Of a DNA stretch of 45,521 nucleotides, positions 42,255-45,521 are shown piece after piece. A program made the translations under genes and the position numbers. Under the pieces are notes generated by a model. It saw only the letters and a program-made list of their open reading frames with translations. It was not told where the DNA came from and searched no databases. The stretch's first letter is position 1. Each line of letters begins with the position of its first letter. This DNA comes from Glycomyces sp. YM15 (GTDB lineage Bacteria; Actinomycetota; Actinomycetes; Mycobacteriales; Micromonosporaceae): the NCBI RefSeq assembly GCF_016918015.1, contig NZ_JAERMK010000004.1, positions 243,225 through 288,745 on the forward strand, given 5' to 3'.

Positions 42255-42737
42255 ATGGCCCAACTCCCCCAAGCGGTCCTCGACGGTTTCGCGAGTTCCT
42301 ACGCCGTGGCGTGCGCCTTCGTGACCGATCCCGAAGGCCGGGCGCTCATCGTCAAGCCGACGTACAGCGAAGACTGGCAGTTCGTGGGCGGCATGGTCGA
42401 CCGGGGCGAGGCACCGCACGAGGCGTGCGCGCGGGAGGTCAAAGAGGAGATCGGCATCGACCTCCCGGTCGGCGACCTGCTGGCGCTCGACTACGTCACG
42501 AACCACCCGTTCGTCTCGGCCCCTATGGCGATCTACATCTTCGACTGCGGCACGGTCGGCGACCCCGCCCAGATCCGACTGCAAGAGGACGAACTCGAGG
42601 CCTTCGCGTTCCTCCCCGTCGACGAGGCCGCGTCCAGATTCCACCCCGCCAACGGCCCGCGCTTCAATCTGGCCGCAGAGGCTCTTCGTTCCGGTCGCAC
42701 CTCATATGTGCCGCAGGGCTTCTCACCGTCCCGCTAG
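42255..42737 (+). CDS. Nudix hydrolase, first of a tandem pair
   Basis: This 160-residue protein contains a complete Nudix box, GGMVDRGEAPHEACAREVKEEIGI, matching G-x5-E-x7-REUXEExGU, which binds magnesium and hydrolyses a nucleoside diphosphate linked to X. The substrate cannot be inferred. It is about 40 percent identical by eye to the next gene, which starts ten bases after its stop. The two look like a local duplication in one operon. Confidence 0.92.
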   Translation: MAQLPQAVLDGFASSYAVACAFVTDPEGRALIVKPTYSEDWQFVGGMVDRGEAPHEACAREVKEEIGIDLPVGDLLALDYVTNHPFVSAPMAIYIFDCGTVGDPAQIRLQEDELEAFAFLPVDEAASRFHPANGPRFNLAAEALRSGRTSYVPQGFSPSR

Positions 42738-42747
42738 GGTCGATGCC

Positions 42748-43236
42748 ATGCCGCACCAGGATCAAGTGACGCCGAGCGAATGGCTCGAGGGACTCCCGAA
42801 GCACCTCGCCGCGGCCGGTGCCCTGTTCACCGACACCGAGGGCCGAGTCCTGGTGGTCAAGCCGAACTACCGCGACCACTGGCTCTTCGTCGGCGGCCAG
42901 CTCGATGAAGGCGAGACGCCCGAACAGGCTTGTCGCCGCGAAGTCAAGGAGGAGATCGGCCTCGACGTCGAACTCGGCGGGCTCCTGGTGATCGACTGGA
43001 CGCAGCCGATTCCCAGCCGACCACTCCCCCTGATCGTCTTCATCTTCGACGGTGGCACCATCGACCCCGCTCGCCTCCGCCTCGACAGTGACGAACTCTC
43101 CGAGTTCCGTTTTCTCCCAGTTGAAGAGGCCCTGCCGCTGCTCTCGTCCAATGGCCGCCGTCGAATGCCGACCGCTCTCGAAGCGAAGCGAACCGGCACG
43201 ACCCGCTATCTCTCCAGCGGCTCCTACCCGACGTGA
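42748..43236 (+). CDS. Nudix hydrolase, second of a tandem pair
   Basis: This 162-residue paralogue has the Nudix box GGQLDEGETPEQACRREVKEEIGL and the same flanking elements (LVVKPNYRDHWLFVGG, DELSEFRFLPVEEA). The ATG at 42748 is ten bases after the first gene's stop, with a weak TAGGGT upstream. Paralogous pairs may have split substrates; nothing in the sequence shows which. Confidence 0.92.
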   Translation: MPHQDQVTPSEWLEGLPKHLAAAGALFTDTEGRVLVVKPNYRDHWLFVGGQLDEGETPEQACRREVKEEIGLDVELGGLLVIDWTQPIPSRPLPLIVFIFDGGTIDPARLRLDSDELSEFRFLPVEEALPLLSSNGRRRMPTALEAKRTGTTRYLSSGSYPT

Positions 43237-43613
43237 ACGACGGCAGGTCCATTGAGTGTTCGACGATAGAGCCAGCGATGGCGACGAAGCGGACTGCACA
43301 ACCTGGCCGTGCTGTCCGGCATTAAGCGCCGTCTCGGTTGAGGTTCAAGCGGGCGGCGACAAAAGGGTCGCATGGTGGTGGGGTGTGCGGTGCGGCTGCC
43401 AGGCAGCGCCGTGGCCGGGGCGGCGGAGGCCCATTTGGCCCCTGGTTTGCTTTGCGCCCCAAGAGGAGCGAGTGTGAGGCGTGAGTGTCCCTCATGGAAT
43501 GTTCACCCGGTTGGGTGATGACACCGGCACGGCATTCTGTCATCATTGAACTACGAACAAGGAACCGAAAACAGGCAGGACATTCGAGAACAGGGAAGGG
43601 AGGCGAAGGAACC
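43237..43613. other. Intergenic region before the DUF222 gene
   Basis: These 377 bases have no supported gene. They contain a short GCTGCCAGGCAGC palindrome near 43391, a TTCACCCGGTTGGGTGA motif (43502-43518) like the palindrome near lexA, and a TGATGACA/TGTCATCA inverted repeat at 43516-43545. No clear promoter was identified. Confidence 0.5.
43516..43545. promoter_or_regulatory. Inverted repeat upstream of the DUF222/HNH gene
   Basis: TGATGACA (43516-43523) and TGTCATCA (43538-43545) are exact complements with a 14-base spacer, 69 bases before the start codon. It could be an operator or part of a hairpin. Confidence 0.45.
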
Positions 43614-45425
43614 ATGAGCCACTGCACCAGCACCAGTCACAGCCCCACCATCCCGGTCGCTCCGGTCCTTCCCGCCGCCTCGCTCCTCTCCGCTTCCTCT
43701 GACCGCCGCTCCCAGGCTGCGGCGATCCGCTCGACTCTCAATGAGGCCGCCGCTGGGATCAACGCCTTTCACGCCCGGGTCCTGTCTGCGGTGATCGCGA
43801 TGAAGGAGGCGAACCTGCACCGCTCCGAGTTCGGGTTCTCCGCCCTCCGCGACCTGCTCCTGTCCCAGTTCGACTTCACCTTCAACACCGCCAGCGCCAT
43901 CGCCGCCATCGCGCGGCTGTCGGGGAAGTTCCGTCTTCTTGCTTCGGCGGCGGTGTCGGGGAGGGCTCGGATTGACCAGGTCGCTTACGCTGTCCGCCAG
44001 CTTGACCAGACCCCGGCGATGCGCGTGTTCGCCCGCACTCCTTTCACCGCCCCGGTCGTCTCCCCCTTCGACCCCGAGACCCTCTGCGCGACGCCGGAGG
44101 CGATGGTGGTCGAGTACTGCGCTCATGCTTCCTTCAAGGACCTGCGTCGTCACCTTGAGGGGCTGTGGGCCGCGATCGCCGGAGAGACCGAGCTTCTTGA
44201 TGGGCTCGGCGAGCAGTCGATGCAGCGCCTGGAGTTGATCGAGTGCGGCAACGGCATGTGGGCGCTGGAAGGGCACCTCTCGAATGCGACCGGGCGGATG
44301 CTCGACAAGTACCTGCAGACCGCCTGCCCGCCACCCCGCCAAGACGACCGAGGGGCCGACCCCGACGATGAGGGTCTGTTGCCGCCGCAGGCGAACCGGC
44401 ATGCCGAGGCTCTCCATCAGCTCCTGGCCGGGTACGGGTCCTCCCCGCAGGCGGCGACCCGGCACGGGCACACCGCCACCCTCGACCTCACCGTCGACAT
44501 CGAGACGTTGCAGGGCAAGGACACCGGGCGCCTCCCCCTCCTGGAAGGCCAACCGATCAGCCTTGCGCGGGCCCGGCTCCTGGCCTGTGAAGGCGTCATC
44601 ATCCCCTCGGTGTTCAACTACGCCAAGGGTGAAGCGGTCGAGCTCGGTCGGGCGCTGCGCCTCCCGAACGCGGCCCTGCGGCGGAAGCTGGAGCTTGAGC
44701 AGCCAGGCGGGTGCGTTTGGCACGGTTGTGACCGGCCCATCGCCTGGACCGAGGCGCACCACATCACCCACTGGGCCGACGGCGGCCCGACCGTCGCGGA
44801 GAACCTGATCCTGCTGTGCCGGTTCCACCACGGCCGCATCCACACCCCGGGCTGGTCGGTGGAGAAGACCGGGCCCGGCCAAGCGCTCATCACCCACCAC
44901 GACGGCCACGAAGGGCACGAAGGCCTCCACGGCCTCCACGGCCAGGGCGGCACCGCCGGTGGCTCGGCCGGTGCCTCGGGCGGGTGCGGGTGCGCCGACT
45001 GGCGCACCGATGCCGACATGGACGCCGAGCATGCAGGCTCGGACTGGGATGTGTTCCCCACCGGGCTCTACCGCACCGAATGGTCCGAGACCTTGAAGCC
45101 CGACCTCGACGGGATCGCCGAGATGATCGACCGCGACCGGGCGGTCAAAGCCATGCGAGACTCGAAAGCGCAATGCCGAGCCAAGTTCAGCATCAGCCAA
45201 CCCCCGGGGGCCGAGGAAGCAGTCCAGGCACCCGCACCACCGGCATCGACAGCGACAGCGACAGCTGCAGGGTCAGCGACCGACGACTACGGGGACCCGC
45301 CGTTCTTAGGCTGCCCCAGCAGGCGACTGCTGGGGGAAGCGCCGCACACACCACGCAGCGCCACCCGAACCCCAACAGGGGCCGGGCCCCTCAGGGGGCT
45401 TAACCCTTTGACGTTGACACCTTGA
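43614..45425 (+). CDS. DUF222 / HNH endonuclease (13E12-type) protein
   Basis: This 603-residue protein has a helical DUF222 region (about 60-330) and a C-terminal HNH nuclease: a CVWHGC zinc pair at about 367-372, EAHHITHWADGG with the catalytic His, and NLILLCRFHHGRIH. This is the actinobacterial 13E12 repeat-protein architecture, which is present in many copies and thought to be associated with mobile elements. A low-complexity His/Gly tract (GHEGHEGLHGLHG) and an Ala/Thr/Pro-rich tail follow. AAGGA precedes the ATG. The stop codon TGA lies at the apparent end of the next IS element. Confidence 0.92.
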   Translation: MSHCTSTSHSPTIPVAPVLPAASLLSASSDRRSQAAAIRSTLNEAAAGINAFHARVLSAVIAMKEANLHRSEFGFSALRDLLLSQFDFTFNTASAIAAIARLSGKFRLLASAAVSGRARIDQVAYAVRQLDQTPAMRVFARTPFTAPVVSPFDPETLCATPEAMVVEYCAHASFKDLRRHLEGLWAAIAGETELLDGLGEQSMQRLELIECGNGMWALEGHLSNATGRMLDKYLQTACPPPRQDDRGADPDDEGLLPPQANRHAEALHQLLAGYGSSPQAATRHGHTATLDLTVDIETLQGKDTGRLPLLEGQPISLARARLLACEGVIIPSVFNYAKGEAVELGRALRLPNAALRRKLELEQPGGCVWHGCDRPIAWTEAHHITHWADGGPTVAENLILLCRFHHGRIHTPGWSVEKTGPGQALITHHDGHEGHEGLHGLHGQGGTAGGSAGASGGCGCADWRTDADMDAEHAGSDWDVFPTGLYRTEWSETLKPDLDGIAEMIDRDRAVKAMRDSKAQCRAKFSISQPPGAEEAVQAPAPPASTATATAAGSATDDYGDPPFLGCPSRRLLGEAPHTPRSATRTPTGAGPLRGLNPLTLTP

Positions 45426-45521
45426 TCTCCCGGGCCGGTAGGGTTCGGGTTGCAAGGAGTGAAGAGTGTCGACCTCGAAGTATCATCGCCGGTTTCCCGA
45501 GGAGTTCAAGGCCGAAGCGGT
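45424..45521 (+). mobile_element. Left end of an IS3-type insertion sequence (partial)
   Basis: TGATCTCCCGGGCCGG from 45424 looks like a terminal end beginning TG, as in IS3 elements, and is followed within 30 bases by AAGGAG and a transposase start. The right end lies outside the window, so neither the second inverted repeat nor a target duplication can be checked. Confidence 0.5.
45466..45521 (+). CDS. IS3-family transposase OrfA, N-terminal fragment (cut by window end)
   Basis: GTG at 45466 with AAGGAG six bases upstream begins STSKYHRRFPEEFKAEAV, which matches the start of OrfA proteins of IS3 elements (the PEEFKAEAV motif that leads the helix-turn-helix). Only about 18 codons are present, so the rest and OrfB cannot be judged. 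Confidence 0.75.
   Translation, partial: MSTSKYHRRFPEEFKAEA

Overview
The window is 45.5 kb of GC-rich DNA from an actinobacterium. The evidence is the gene content: a principal sigma factor with a Lys/Ala-rich N-terminus, then sigB and a DtxR/IdeR-type iron regulator in the order known from mycobacteria and relatives; a PknG-GlnH-GlnX glutamate-sensing cluster; LexA, NrdR and a class II (B12-dependent) NrdJ; and many actinobacterial DUF proteins (DUF3159, DUF3710, DUF3093, DUF4193, DUF3099, DUF3039, DUF7455, DUF222). GTG and TTG starts and probable leaderless genes fit this. A Glycomycetales/Micromonosporales-like source is my guess; genus cannot be settled by reading alone. Most of the window is ordinary chromosomal housekeeping DNA. 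Only the right end (DUF222/HNH protein and the start of an IS3-type transposase) looks mobile.

Layout. 1-3.5 kb: DUF3159 membrane protein, OB-fold protein, DUF3710 protein and dUTPase on the minus strand, then DUF3093 and DUF4193 genes. 3.8-12.5 kb: LytR_C-type protein, sigA, small zinc-ribbon protein, SF2 helicase, D-aminoacyl-tRNA deacylase, DUF3099, DUF3039, TRIC-type channel, sigB and dtxR/ideR. 12.57-12.73 kb holds an isolated promoter plus strong terminator that looks like a small RNA gene or a leader/attenuator. 12.8-13.4 kb: AbrB-type antitoxin and PIN toxin. 13.5-15.5 kb: deaminase, sulfurtransferase and lipoprotein as a minus-strand operon.

15.6-22.6 kb is one plus-strand signalling operon: GlnX-like membrane protein, GlnH-like binding lipoprotein, PknG kinase, PP2C phosphatase and FHA protein. 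Its members overlap or nearly touch, and the last three all carry N-terminal Cys-pair zinc ribbons. 22.7-25.5 kb: alpha/beta hydrolase, TetR regulator with a palindromic operator, and a degenerate Hsp70-like protein with a membrane anchor and an extracellular PASTA-like domain. 25.6-30.2 kb: nrdR-nrdJ, with a 396-residue LAGLIDADG intein inserted directly before the presumed radical cysteine of NrdJ, and two NrdR boxes over the promoter. lexA is divergent from it.

31.3-38.7 kb: an anchored predicted beta-propeller protein with a repetitive cytoplasmic tail, hflX, an unusual direct/inverted repeat array, an ACT-malic enzyme, dapF and a CobT-like protein that appears to lack the catalytic Glu. 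38.8-43.2 kb: a large SF1 helicase with a degenerate nuclease-like C-terminus, a HAD phosphatase and two tandem Nudix hydrolases. The most unusual items are the putative small RNA unit, the Hsp70-pseudoATPase/PASTA protein, the shared zinc-ribbon design of the PknG cluster, the intein position and the 29/33-nt repeat array.
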